Shown here piece by piece: positions 42,455 through 51,152 of a stretch of DNA of 57,438 bases. The position numbers and the translations under genes were made by a program. The stretch covers positions 1 to 57,438 of the forward strand of contig BBSL01000117.1 in the NCBI GenBank assembly GCA_001319865.1, read 5' to 3'. This DNA is from Burkholderia sp. E7m39. GTDB lineage: Bacteria > Pseudomonadota > Gammaproteobacteria > Burkholderiales > Burkholderiaceae. The notes below the pieces were generated by a model, which did not search any database, was not told the DNA's origin, and worked only from the letters and a program-made list of their open reading frames with translations. Numbering within the stretch: the stretch's first letter is position 1; every line of letters starts with the position of its first letter.

Positions 42455-43540
42455 ATGAAAACCAGATGGGCTTTGGGTTTGATGTCGCTATCTGCGATGG
42501 TTGCCGGCAATGCGTGTGCCCAAAGTAATGTGACGTTGTACGGAATAGTCGATACGGGCGTGCAGTACTACAACAACGCCACAGCTGCGGGTGGATCAGT
42601 CATCGGAATGCCGAGCCTGTCAGGGAAACTACCGTCCCGCTTTGGATTGCGCGGTGTGGAAGATCTGGGCGGCGGCTATAAAGCGTTCTTCGTCCTCGAA
42701 AATGGGTTTGCGGTGAATAACGGCGCGCTTGGGTATGGCGGAAGGATATTTGGGCGAGCCGCAAACGTGGGAATTGATAGCCCGTTCGGAAGCTTGACAT
42801 TGGGCAGACAGATGAACATGACGTTGTACGCGCTTGCGGACGCCGACGTCATCGGACCATCGAATCACTCCCTGGCGGTCTTTGACACCTATCTGCCAAA
42901 TGCGCGCAGTGACAACGCAGTGGGATATATGGGGAAATGGCGAGGCATCACTGTCGGTGCGACATACAGTTTCGGTCGAGACGCCGCCGGGCCGGCTGGC
43001 CCATCTGCGACTAATTGTGCGGGCCAGGTTCCCGGTGATTTCGTCGCGTGTCGGCAGTACACAGTTATGCTCGCCTACGCGTCCGAGGCATTCGGTGTCA
43101 CGGCGTCCTATGATGTCATGCGCGGAGGTAAAGGCGCATCAGCGCCGTTATCAAACAGTGCTGACACGGACACGCGGACGATTCTGGACGGCTACGCAAA
43201 ATTTGGAAACCTGAAGTTGGGAGCGGGATGGATCAGGAGAAATACATCCAGCACGACTCATAGCCAATCAGACCTCTTCTTCGCGGGGGGTACCTATTTT
43301 CTGACACCCGCATTCGCAGTTGATGCGCAAGCGGTCCGGTACATATTGCGCACGCGTTCGGACGCGACACTCTTCGTTGGACGCGTGAGCTATCTCCTTT
43401 CGAAGCGAACCACAGTCTATTCATCTGCAGGTTACATGATCAATAGTCCGTTCTCGGCGGTCCCGGTATCGGCGGGAGGTACCGTCGGGATGGGTAAGAG
43501 TCAGGTGGGTGTGATGGTTGGCATGCAGCAGCGTTTTTAG
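42455..43540 (+). CDS. Gram-negative outer-membrane porin (Burkholderia type)
   Basis: 361 residues. The signal peptide ends after ACA (residue 22), followed by QSNVTLYGIVDTGVQYY. GLRGVEDLGGGYKAFFVLENG and the FGRAANVGI/TLGRQMN block are typical of the family, and the C-terminus is GMQQRF, ending in Phe. AGGAG is 10 bases upstream. It follows the oxygenase/reductase genes on the same strand, though after a 335-base gap, and may serve aromatic-acid entry. Confidence 0.93.
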   Translation: MKTRWALGLMSLSAMVAGNACAQSNVTLYGIVDTGVQYYNNATAAGGSVIGMPSLSGKLPSRFGLRGVEDLGGGYKAFFVLENGFAVNNGALGYGGRIFGRAANVGIDSPFGSLTLGRQMNMTLYALADADVIGPSNHSLAVFDTYLPNARSDNAVGYMGKWRGITVGATYSFGRDAAGPAGPSATNCAGQVPGDFVACRQYTVMLAYASEAFGVTASYDVMRGGKGASAPLSNSADTDTRTILDGYAKFGNLKLGAGWIRRNTSSTTHSQSDLFFAGGTYFLTPAFAVDAQAVRYILRTRSDATLFVGRVSYLLSKRTTVYSSAGYMINSPFSAVPVSAGGTVGMGKSQVGVMVGMQQRF

Positions 43541-43758
43541 TCGACCTCCCACGATCAGTTTCAAAGTCCTCATTCGGTTTAATCAGCGGTTATGTCAATG
43601 CACTTGGCCTGTTCCGTTCTGCTTAGTGAAAGGGTTGCGTGCGGGCGTTGACCAGGCCGAGAAAGCGCGGCGCTTCTGCGTGGCCAGTAGCCTTGCGGCG
43701 CAGGCAGGTTGGTGTCTGGCGCGGCGCGCTTCTACTTCGCTCGAGATTGAACGCGCAG

Positions 43759-44620
43759 TCAGGCGCGAGGCGCGCAATCATTCTTCCCTTGCGTTGAAGG
43801 AGACCGGGAAGGCTGCCGCGGAACAATGGTCGATTGAAGCGGCGCGCCACTATCTGCACACTCCGTTGCCTGAACCGGCATCGCGCCCTTGTCGTCGATG
43901 TTGCGCGCAACCGCTTTCTCGGCACGCCAGCGCTTGCGCGACTCGTGCATGGTGCTCAGCGCGCTACGCGCCATCTTTATCCATCCGGAAGGCCGCGGGT
44001 CCGCCAACATGCTAAGCGCACGCGCATAGTCCAGCGTCAGCCCAGGCGTCCATGCCATCGTCGCCGCGCGCTTTCTTACTTGTGCCGCCACCCACAGTTC
44101 GGGGGTCGCGGCGATGCGCAGCAACGGCTTCCAGCCTCCCTTCGTCCCCCAGGCGCGAGTTGATGCTCCCTCGATCGCGGCCTCGAGTGCCTTCGCGACG
44201 GTGCTCGAGCAATTGCGGTACGTCAGGTTATAGGTCGTGGTGCGGCGATATTCGGCCCAAAAGCGTTCCAGGCGCTCGGGATCATAGTTGCGTATGCGCA
44301 CTTGCCGCGTGGACGGACACCATGCTTTCGATTCCGTCGCGTAGTCCGGCTGGAACAAGCCGGGCACGTCGTTGTCGCGCGTTGCACGCAGAATGCGCGA
44401 GAACTCGTCGGGTGACCGCTCGATTTCAACGGCAGGGTACAGGCTGATATAAATGCCCTCGCTCGATTCGAGCGCGGCATGGCCCGTTGAGATGGCGCCG
44501 TTTTTGTCGACTGCGGCAATATAACGGTCAATGATAGGCTGTCGCCGCGCCTGTGTTTTCGCTGAACCGACCGGTGTCCACACGTGTATTGTCAAAGCGT
44601 GTTCGAGCGGTTCCGGGGGG
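43759..44620 (-). pseudogene. C-terminal half of a frameshifted HdeD fusion: permuted papain-like peptidase domain
   Basis: This frame continues the HdeD gene after a one-base shift. Reading seven C bases instead of six at 44615-44620 would join the HdeD frame to it as DAPPEPLEHALTIHVWTP without a break. The domain, about 280 residues, has a His in STGHAALES and a Cys in TYRNCSSTVAKALEAA, an order (His before Cys) known from permuted papain-like peptidases and LRAT-like folds; this is inference from motif order. It has no start codon of its own near the join. The tail is Arg/Ser-rich. Either a sequencing error, a real frameshift or a slippage-prone switch would explain it. Confidence 0.6.
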
Positions 44621-45302
44621 CGTCGAATGAATTCGACGTTGGCAGGATCAGTCTGTCTGGCGTGGTCTCTTTTGTAGTCGCCGTCGCGGCGGTCGTATCC
44701 GACTCGACCTTGTGTTTGGTCCGCTTTTCGTCGGCTACCGCGGGGTTGGTCGCCATGCGCCGCACGCGCACCGCGAGCAGGGTCATGTTCCAGCCGCCGA
44801 ACAGCAATCCGAATGCGACACAGTATGCGATGGTTCCCGCGTAGTGATCGGGGTAGGGCTGATAGAAAAAGATTGCAATGGCGATCTCCAGTGCGCCGCC
44901 TCCGATAGCAATCTTCCACGTTCGGTAGCGCACGAGTCCTGCGGCAATCGACTGGAGCATGCCGTCCGCAAGAAACAGCGTGCCGAATATCATCGACAGG
45001 ATGAAATTGCCGTGCTCTCCCCCCATCAGCACGAGCCCAGCGGACACAATGAAGGTCACGCCCTTCACATATCGCAGCGTACGTTGGCCGCCCATGCCCG
45101 TCCATGCGACGGCGAGCGTGGCGAGGCCTTCGAGCATCAGCAGCGCTGCAAACGGAATGATGGGAAACCAGAGCGCGCCGTCGAGCGCATCGCAGAAGAT
45201 CGTCACACCCAGCGCGATGCTAAGCAACCCTATCGCCAGCAGTTCGCGCCAACGCGTGCGGAGATAGTCGACACCGAGCAATATCATCACGAGGCGGACC
45301 AT
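44592..45302 (-). CDS. HdeD-family acid-resistance membrane protein, frameshifted near its 3' end
   Basis: 236 residues as read. Six hydrophobic segments (for example LLAIGLLSIALGVTIF, IPFAALLMLEGLATLAVAW, GVTFIVSAGLVLMGG, IAYCVAFGLLFGGWN) match the DUF308/HdeD fold. GGAGG lies 8 bases upstream of the ATG. After the membrane part, a Thr/Lys-rich linker runs into NSFDAPRNRSNTL and a stop just past the C6 tract; the downstream frame carries a second domain, so the intact protein was probably a HdeD-peptidase fusion of roughly 500 residues. In E. coli HdeD aids acid resistance; here the role is unknown. Confidence 0.75.
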   Translation of the reverse strand: MVRLVMILLGVDYLRTRWRELLAIGLLSIALGVTIFCDALDGALWFPIIPFAALLMLEGLATLAVAWTGMGGQRTLRYVKGVTFIVSAGLVLMGGEHGNFILSMIFGTLFLADGMLQSIAAGLVRYRTWKIAIGGGALEIAIAIFFYQPYPDHYAGTIAYCVAFGLLFGGWNMTLLAVRVRRMATNPAVADEKRTKHKVESDTTAATATTKETTPDRLILPTSNSFDAPRNRSNTL

Positions 45303-45598
45303 GGCGGAATCCTCCCTGCGCTTTGCGAAAGCTTGCTCACCGAAAACAACTTACCAATGGCATCAGCGTGTCGCGGGCATCGGGCTGTCCGGCACGTCAA
45401 CAACGGATGATAGTGCGATTTCTCGACCAAATGAGAGTCGTCTGGCGTGCGTTGCATTGGGCGACGCCCGATTGCGTCGGACGAGAGACTTTACCCACCT
45501 ATTTCTTTTCGGCGAAGACGCCGAACGACCCTATCGGATGTGAAGAAAGCCGCTTTGATGTGTGCGTTTAATTATCTGCCCAGCTAACGGGCTCCCAT
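45303..45598. other. Intergenic region upstream of the inverted repeat
   Basis: No gene was recognised. It lies between the HdeD start on the minus strand and the 17-bp inverted repeat. HdeD promoter elements would have to be in the first part; none is clear. Confidence 0.4.
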
Positions 45599-45643
45599 CC
45601 AGCTAATTCTGTTTCCTGCACCATCTGAAACGGAATTAGCTGG
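45599..45643. repeat. 17-bp near-perfect inverted repeat, possible mobile-element end
   Basis: Arms CCAGCTAATTCTGTTTC (45599-45615) and GAAACGGAATTAGCTGG (45627-45643) differ at one position and enclose 11 bases. A third CAGCTAA occurs just upstream (near 45581). Such clustered inverted copies resemble recombinase binding sites at the end of a tyrosine-recombinase element. No recombinase gene remains nearby. A hairpin RNA is the alternative. Confidence 0.45.
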
Positions 45644-45654
45644 ACCGCGGCTCA

Positions 45655-45816
45655 ATGAGAATCACGAACCTGCACACTAATAGCGTCGCGTTGGCCCGGT
45701 TGCGGACCGAAAACGATAGACTGGCCGGATTCCTGGCGCGAATACCCGCGTCTGAGAACCGCATGCCTGCGCAGTTCGACGTGCTATCCCGCGCGGCTTC
45801 CAGTCGAGCCCACTAA
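45655..45816 (+). CDS. Possible 53-residue ORF beside the inverted repeat
   Basis: An ATG-to-TAA frame starting 12 bases after the inverted repeat. A central LARLRTENDRLAGFLARI looks like a short coiled coil or leucine-rich amphipathic helix; the rest is unremarkable. It has no good ribosome-binding site. It could be a remnant helper gene of a mobile element whose end is the repeat. Function unknown. Confidence 0.25.
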   Translation: MRITNLHTNSVALARLRTENDRLAGFLARIPASENRMPAQFDVLSRAASSRAH

Positions 45817-45927
45817 AATTGGATTCGCCGGGTGTACGCCGTATTCAGAGGCCTCAACACTGCAGCCCACCGGGACCGGCCAGGCTCGGTCCATTGATCC
45901 CATCGACAGGCAGGAGGCCATCATTCC

Positions 45928-46347
45928 ATGCACGAGATCAGCGGCGTTGTTCGCGAGTTCGTTGAGGAGGTCCTGAACCAGGGGCGGATTGATGCCGCCG
46001 ACCGGCTTGTCTGGGATGACATGGTCGAGCACGTCCCGTTCCCCGGCCAAGGCCCCGGTCTGCAAGGTCTCAAGAATGTCGTCAGGGGAATGCGGGCCGC
46101 GTTCCCGGATATGCACTGGCACATCGAGGAACAGCTCACCGAGGGTGATCGCGTGCTGACCCGCTTCGAGTGGACGGGCACTCACCGGGGAGAGTTCCTC
46201 GGTGTGCCTGCTACGGGTCAGTTGGTAAGGGTGTGGGGCATGGTCATCGACCGCATTCAGGACGGCAGGATTAAGGAAACGCGCATCATCATGGACATGC
46301 TCGGACTGATGATACAACTCGGGGCGGTTCTCCCACCGGGCCAATGA
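45928..46347 (+). CDS. SnoaL-like (NTF2-fold) ester-cyclase-type protein
   Basis: 139 residues. FVEEVLNQGRIDAADRLVWDDMVEHVPFPG at the N-terminus and GMRAAFPDMHWHIEEQLTEGDRVLTRFEWTGTH in the middle are the SnoaL-like signature (AFPD..... D.V..R....GTH), and GMVIDRIQDGRIKE closes the cone. AGGAGG is 10 bases upstream. These proteins bind or cyclise small hydrophobic molecules; many have no known substrate. It is isolated, with decayed sequence on both sides. Confidence 0.85.
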   Translation: MHEISGVVREFVEEVLNQGRIDAADRLVWDDMVEHVPFPGQGPGLQGLKNVVRGMRAAFPDMHWHIEEQLTEGDRVLTRFEWTGTHRGEFLGVPATGQLVRVWGMVIDRIQDGRIKETRIIMDMLGLMIQLGAVLPPGQ

Positions 46348-46394
46348 CGACGAGTCTGCGGAAATGCCATCCGGTCAACGATTGACCAGGTGCT

Positions 46395-46804
46395 TTGGAT
46401 AGGACAGCGCGAGCGAACAGCCAATCAACATGGAATCGCGCGGCATCGAACGCCGATGCGTTGACGGCGGCCGGTTTCAAGAACGGTCAGCGCATGTTCG
46501 AAGCTGCCTGTGCGGTCTGTCACGGCGAATCCGGCGGCGTGGGCCATTTCGGCGTGCGGCCGCTGATGGGCCTGAATACCAGCGTGAGCCAGGCCGGCCC
46601 TGAGAACCTGCTGCGCGTGATGATGCACGGCATCGACCAGCCCGCCACGGGAGGGCTCGGCTACATGCCTCGCTTCAAGGATAGTTTCGACGATCAGCAG
46701 CTTGCCGAATGGCGGGCTAGATCCGCGCGCGTTATGCGCCGGGACAGCCCGCGCGGCGCGATCTCGCGTCGACGTCTGCGCGCGTGCGAGCGGCGGCGCA
46801 CTGA
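46395..46804 (+). pseudogene. Remnant of a c-type cytochrome (last heme domain), two lesions
   Basis: A single heme motif CAVCH lies in GQRMFEAACAVCHGESGG, followed by VRPLMGLNTSVS and GLGYMPRFKDSFDDQQLAE. This matches the third domain of multi-heme cytochrome subunits of membrane-bound dehydrogenases. The frame then breaks. Restoring one T at about 46710 gives LAELAG, but the next codon is TAG (46718-46720) where a Tyr codon is expected, followed by IRARYAPGQPA to a stop at 46802-46804. So there is a 1-base deletion plus a nonsense change, and the 5' domains are missing. Confidence 0.7.
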
Positions 46805-47080
46805 GCGCATGCCCATACGAACGTGAAGCGCTATCTGCTCAGTGGCTATGCAGGCTGATATCGACACGACCTGGATGCGATGGGATTGGATTTTACAAGC
46901 GCCCTGAACAGCGCGCTCACGTACTTGTCTCTCAGTGGCCTTTAGCTTTTCCATCTGAAACGCACACCAACTGCTCTTTTGTAAGCGCTCATTTGCGTGC
47001 GCCAGACCGATACGAGTTTCGTTGATAGTGCAACGTCTCTGCTTTCTAATAGGCTTTTGACAATCCGGCGCTCGAGTCCC
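46805..47080. other. Intergenic stretch inside the decay zone
   Basis: I see no gene in these 276 bases. They lie between the cytochrome remnant and the aldehyde dehydrogenase tail. Confidence 0.4.
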
Positions 47081-47497
47081 TCACTCCGCTTTCCGCCACC
47101 AAAGAAAACCCGGCCTTCCCAGTGTCATCGTGAGCGCGAAGGCGGCCAGCTTTCCGAACGGCGCGTGGAGCAACCGCGCCAGGTTCCAGCGCCCCTGAAT
47201 GAACACGCCTTTGGCGTGGCTCATTGCGCGGAATTCCTCGATTCCGTGACAGGCGCCCATTCGGCTCAGACCGATACCACCGGACGGAAGGTCGTCCTGA
47301 GCGACGTGCATGATCGTGTTGTTCACACCAGCGTTGCCCGACGTGGTCCGTTGCAACACCCGATCACGCTCATTGATATCTGAGCCAGAGTAATACAGTG
47401 CGAGAGGACGATCCCGGGAATTCACATAGTCGATGACCTGCCCGATCGAGAGCCGCCCGAATAAGAGTAATTGGCAGTTCGACCTGTTGCGCGCCAA
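47081..47497 (-). pseudogene. C-terminal remnant of an aldehyde dehydrogenase (coniferyl-aldehyde type)
   Basis: The minus-strand frame aligns with the last 120 residues of NAD-dependent aldehyde dehydrogenases of the coniferyl-aldehyde group: QVIDYVNSRDRPLALYY, then VNNTIMHVAQDDLPSGGIG, then SHAKGVFIQGRWN. The catalytic Cys and Glu domains are missing, as the frame starts abruptly near 47440 with unrelated residues. The GIGLSRMGACHG segment has changes at usually invariant positions (normally G.S.MG.YHG). A truncated, non-functional copy. Confidence 0.75.
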
Positions 47498-47625
47498 GTC
47501 GCACTTTCGAGGGCGGAGTATCGCGCGTCGGATGTTATCTGCCTCGGCGCCGTCGCTTAATGCCGGCGGGTGCCGCGGGGGCGTCGTGGACGACGTCCTG
47601 TATTGCGAAGGCGAAGCTTTTCGCG

Positions 47626-47823
47626 ATGCATGAGGCGTTTAAATTTCTGGTCGATGACGACACCTTTCATTCCGCTTCCGCCCTTGGTGCTTCCAAGCCC
47701 GCCGTTGTCTCCGTTTCGGTGACCGATGAACTGCAGACGAGCGAGACGACGCGCATGGTGCTTGATATCTCGCGACATAACCGCGTGTTTGTTTCGAGAG
47801 TCGAAACGAATTGGGTTCGCTGA
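47626..47823 (+). CDS. Hypothetical small protein
   Basis: 65 residues from the ATG at 47626. The pattern MHEAFKFLVDDDTFHS and VVSVSVTDELQTSE looks like alternating beta strands, but I do not recognise a family. It lies in the decay zone next to the truncated aldehyde dehydrogenase and may itself be a fragment. No strong ribosome-binding site. Confidence 0.3.
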   Translation: MHEAFKFLVDDDTFHSASALGASKPAVVSVSVTDELQTSETTRMVLDISRHNRVFVSRVETNWVR

Positions 47824-47984
47824 AACGCCTGCGCGCACCAACTGAGCCTGTTTAAAGCTCAGACGATCCGTTACGCACGCGTGCAGTCATTGGACCAAAG
47901 TCCACTACAAGATTCCGCTCAACGTGTATAGGCTAAAAATTCTCCACCGGCAAACCGACGCACACATACCATGGAGGTTGCGCC

Positions 47985-48260
47985 ATGAAATGCACCATTG
48001 CCGCCGTAATCGCCATTTCCTTCGCCCTGTTGTCTCCGTCCGCGCTTTGGGCCCAGGGAAATGCCGGAGCGAACCCGTCGCCTGCGTCTGAACACCCTGA
48101 TGAGATCGTCAGAATGCACCAGCAAGTGGCCGCAGCGAATCGCGAATACAACCGGGAGGTCGCGGCTGCAAAGAAGGTCTTTGACCACAAAAAGGCAGAA
48201 GCCAAGAAGAGGCGCGACGCTGCGATTGCAGCCGCCCATAGCGGCACGAGCACGCAGTAA
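47985..48260 (+). CDS. Small secreted coiled-coil protein, hypothetical
   Basis: 91 residues. A signal peptide (1-23, ending ALWA) is followed by a Lys/Ala/Glu-rich helix (VAAANREYNREVAAAKKVF, then KKAEAKKRRDAAIAAAH) likely to form a coiled coil. GGAGG is 8 bases upstream. Such short periplasmic proteins are common in Burkholderiales without assigned function. An in-frame five-codon ATG leader (47971) overlaps the start by ATGA, probably by chance. Confidence 0.65.
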   Translation: MKCTIAAVIAISFALLSPSALWAQGNAGANPSPASEHPDEIVRMHQQVAAANREYNREVAAAKKVFDHKKAEAKKRRDAAIAAAHSGTSTQ

Positions 48261-48449
48261 GAACTCATCTCACTCTCGGGTTGCCAGGCGCCTTCGCTCG
48301 ATCATCGGCGATTCCGGCGCACGTTCCAATCCCATGGCTACCTCCATCGGTTGCTGAATCTTCGCCGACGGTCGTGATGGCGACTGACCCGAGGCACGAG
48401 CCGCTGGTCGCGCCTCACGCGCGACACATCCGGCCAGGAGGGACTTGCA

Positions 48450-48488
48450 ATGAGCCAGGCCGCATTCACGATCGATAAACTGCCATGA
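48450..48488 (+). CDS. 12-residue leader ORF coupled to the next gene
   Basis: The peptide MSQAAFTIDKLP starts 7 bases after a near-perfect AGGAGGG (48436-48442) and ends in TGA overlapping the ATG of the following gene (ATGA at 48485-48488). The following gene has no ribosome-binding site of its own, so its translation probably depends on this leader. Whether the peptide itself matters is unknown. Confidence 0.45.
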   Translation: MSQAAFTIDKLP

Positions 48489-49087
48489 CTTACGCCAGCG
48501 CGCATTGGTCCAAGGGAATTGTGGCTCTTTGGGCATTGCTACCTGTCCTATCGGCGGTGGGAGCGAATCCCAATTCAGCCACGACGCGAGCGGACCTTCG
48601 AGGCACAGCAGGGGAGATTTGCGTCCCCAAAGGTAGATACCCCACGGGCGGCGGAGGCGAAACCCTGTTCGCCAACGACAGATGCTTTAGCCAGCCTGTT
48701 ACCAACCCATATCCGTGGGAGAAAAAGTCCTCGCGCGCGAGGAAAGCCGATCCTTTCAACGGAGCCCGGATAGTGCAGTACGATTACCACGATGCCCTGT
48801 ATCACTGTGCGAAGCGCGACATGCGGCTACCGACAATTGCGGAGTTGAGCGCGCTTTTTGCCTACGCAAATCGTGGTAACGGCGCGACTAACGGGCCCGC
48901 CTACGCGATCGTTGCGTCGAGCAACGATTCCCGGTATCCCGGAGGTCTGCATGGCTGGGGCGGCGGCAGCAAGTATTGGTCACATACGTTTGCCGGCAAT
49001 GGGCGCCATAGGGTGATCGATATGGGAACCGGACGTGTAAGCATCGACCACGACGTGAATAGGCGCTATGTGTCCTGTGTTCACTGA
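48485..49087 (+). CDS. Secreted protein with DUF1566/Lcl-like C-terminal domain, hypothetical
   Basis: 200 residues. A signal peptide is likely (hydrophobic IVALWALLPVLSAVGA at 12-27). The C-terminal half shows the FGE-like Lcl/DUF1566 pattern: a Cys followed by RLPTIAELSALF, then SKYWSHTF and a final YVSCVH. Four or more Cys suggest disulfides outside the cytoplasm. The start depends on the leader ORF above. Function unknown; such domains occur in secreted and adhesin-like proteins. Confidence 0.6.
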   Translation: MTYASAHWSKGIVALWALLPVLSAVGANPNSATTRADLRGTAGEICVPKGRYPTGGGGETLFANDRCFSQPVTNPYPWEKKSSRARKADPFNGARIVQYDYHDALYHCAKRDMRLPTIAELSALFAYANRGNGATNGPAYAIVASSNDSRYPGGLHGWGGGSKYWSHTFAGNGRHRVIDMGTGRVSIDHDVNRRYVSCVH

Positions 49088-49296
49088 GGGACCTGCTTCC
49101 CCTTCATTGAGCAGCATGCCCGCGGACAAAATCTCCGCGTTGAACACCGCAAACGGCCTGAGCGCTGGCGCGGGAGCCGGCGCAAACCGACCCAAACGGT
49201 CTCACTGCCAGTCCAGACGGGGAGGGCGATTTCGAAGTCCAGCGGTCGTTTATCCGTGGAAGCGGGTTGGCGACCCACAGGCATAGGAGGGATTCG

Positions 49297-49653
49297 ATGC
49301 GAATCGTATCGACTTTTGTCATGCAGCCACTGTTCGACCGCGGCGGCCTGAAGGTGGCGTTCGAACACGTCAGAAATCTCGTGATTGCCACCATCCTCGT
49401 TGCGGCAGGCTTCGAAACGGTGAAACGCTTCGATACCATCGACATGCCTGGCTTATCAAATCCCCTGATTGCGGGTTATGTCGTGGCGGGAACAGGATGC
49501 TTGCTGGTGGCGCTCAACTTCCTGGACGGGCTGCGCAAGCTGGCGAGATTGCGATGGCACTACGCGCTGCAAGCCGCACTGAGCATCGGTTACCTGTTCT
49601 TTTCGTTCCGGATCGTGCAGCTGATTATCTACTTTAGAACTCACAGTTGTTAG
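49297..49653 (+). CDS. Small inner-membrane protein, hypothetical
   Basis: 118 residues from the ATG at 49297 (AGGAGG 7 bases upstream). Three hydrophobic segments (VRNLVIATILVAAGF, LIAGYVVAGTGCLLVALNFL, YALQAALSIGYLFFSFRIVQLIIYF) predict three membrane helices. I do not recognise a family. It precedes nhaA on the same strand with a 258-base gap. Confidence 0.6.
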   Translation: MRIVSTFVMQPLFDRGGLKVAFEHVRNLVIATILVAAGFETVKRFDTIDMPGLSNPLIAGYVVAGTGCLLVALNFLDGLRKLARLRWHYALQAALSIGYLFFSFRIVQLIIYFRTHSC

Positions 49654-49911
49654 ATTTCGGCCTGAGTGATTGGGCACTTTTCGGCATGAGGCACAGTTCG
49701 CCTGAATGAAGCGTGGGAACAGGGTCTTATTGCACCTGCCCGGCCGCATGAAAACGTCGAGTCGGGTTTTCGGCCTGGCATTGCACTCTCGTCAGATGCC
49801 GACTTTGACAGTGTGATTCAACGACTGCGATCCACGGGAGAACCTCCGCACGCTGCCCAGTGGATTCGCGGGTTCTTCCTGAGCGCATACGCCATCAGCG
49901 GAGTGGGCATT

Positions 49912-51135
49912 ATGATCGGCAACGCGATTCGTAAGACCACCGATAGCATTTCGGACTTCCTCAGGCTGGAGTCGGCGGGTGGCCTGCTGCTTGCGGCAAC
50001 GGCCGCGCTCGCGTTGATTTGCAGCAACACACCGCTTCGCGTCGCTTACGACGAACTGTTGAGGATTCCCGTGGAGATTCGCTTCGGATCGTTCGCCCTC
50101 GCGAAGCCGCTTTTGCTGTGGATCAACGACGGCCTGATGGCGATCTTCTTTCTTGTCGTCGGCCTGGAGGTCAAGCGGGAAGTGGTCGAAGGCGAGCTGT
50201 CCACGCCCGCGCAAGTAGTGCTGCCTGTTGTTGCAGGAGTAGGCGGGATGCTAGTGCCCGCACTCGTCTTTTTCATCATTAACCGCGATAGCGGCGTGGC
50301 GTTGAACGGCTGGGCCATTCCCACGGCCACCGACATCGCATTTGCGTTGGGTGTTCTGTCGTTGCTCGGGGAGCGGGTTCCGGCGTCGCTCAAGATATTC
50401 CTGACCGCGGTCGCGATTGCTGACGATCTGGGCGCAATCGTCATCATTGCGCTGTTTTATACTGCCGACCTCTCGCTTTCGATGCTGATTTTCGCGGCCA
50501 TTGCCATTGCGCTGCTGGTCGGCCTGAATCTCTTCAAGGTCACGCGAATCGCACCCTACATGATTATCGGCGTGATCCTGTGGGTGTTCGTACTGAAGTC
50601 CGGCGTCCACGCGACGCTTGCAGGTGTTGCCACCGCTTTTGCAGTGCCGCTCAAGACAACGGATGCTGAAGGACACGCTCCGCTGCACCGGCTTGAACAC
50701 GGTCTCCATCCGTGGGTGGCGTTCGGGGTCCTGCCGATCTTTGCTTTCGCGAATGCAGGCGTCTCGTTCGCCGGCATAACGCTCGCGGCTCTCGCAGAGC
50801 CGCTGCCGCTCGGTATCGCCGCTGGCCTTTTTGCAGGGAAGTGCATCGGCGTGTGCGGGGCGAGTGCCGTGCTGATCGGCCTCGGGCTGGCCAAACTTCC
50901 AGCGGGCGCGAACTGGGCGCAGATGGCGGGTGTTGCTGCGTTGTGTGGCGTTGGTTTCACCATGAGCCTGTTCATCGGTTCCCTTGCGTTCGAAGGACCG
51001 GAATATTTCACGCCGATCCGCCTGGGCGTGATTGCTGGCTCGTTGCTATCGGGCATCACGGGTTATCTGCTGCTCAGGTTCGCCCCTGGTCATTCCGCTC
51101 CCGCCTCGCGGCACAGCCCAATCGTCGAACCGTAA
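49912..51135 (+). CDS. nhaA: Na+/H+ antiporter NhaA
   Basis: 407 residues from the ATG at 49912; the frame is open to 49813 but the added residues are not like NhaA. The family signature [18 protein letters not shown] is present, and [16 protein letters not shown] carries the paired Asp residues that bind Na+ in E. coli NhaA (Asp163/164). [12 protein letters not shown] and [15 protein letters not shown] also match. Eleven to twelve membrane helices are predicted. It expels Na+ in exchange for protons in the inner membrane. A gltS gene follows after 17 bases, so both may share a transcript. Confidence 0.93.
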   Translation: MIGNAIRKTTDSISDFLRLESAGGLLLAATAALALICSNTPLRVAYDELLRIPVEIRFGSFALAKPLLLWINDGLMAIFFLVVGLEVKREVVEGELSTPAQVVLPVVAGVGGMLVPALVFFIINRDSGVALNGWAIPTATDIAFALGVLSLLGERVPASLKIFLTAVAIADDLGAIVIIALFYTADLSLSMLIFAAIAIALLVGLNLFKVTRIAPYMIIGVILWVFVLKSGVHATLAGVATAFAVPLKTTDAEGHAPLHRLEHGLHPWVAFGVLPIFAFANAGVSFAGITLAALAEPLPLGIAAGLFAGKCIGVCGASAVLIGLGLAKLPAGANWAQMAGVAALCGVGFTMSLFIGSLAFEGPEYFTPIRLGVIAGSLLSGITGYLLLRFAPGHSAPASRHSPIVEP

Positions 51136-51152
51136 GCCGGAGAAACAACAAC

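Noticed and set aside
44640..45105. The 5' part of the long minus-strand frame that contains the peptidase-like domain, overlapping the HdeD gene
   Set aside because: It is out-of-frame translation of HdeD (Arg/His-rich); only the part after the C6 tract is protein-like.
45784..46344. A 186-codon minus-strand frame opposite the SnoaL-like gene
   Set aside because: The plus strand has the SnoaL family pattern and an AGGAGG site; the minus frame has neither.
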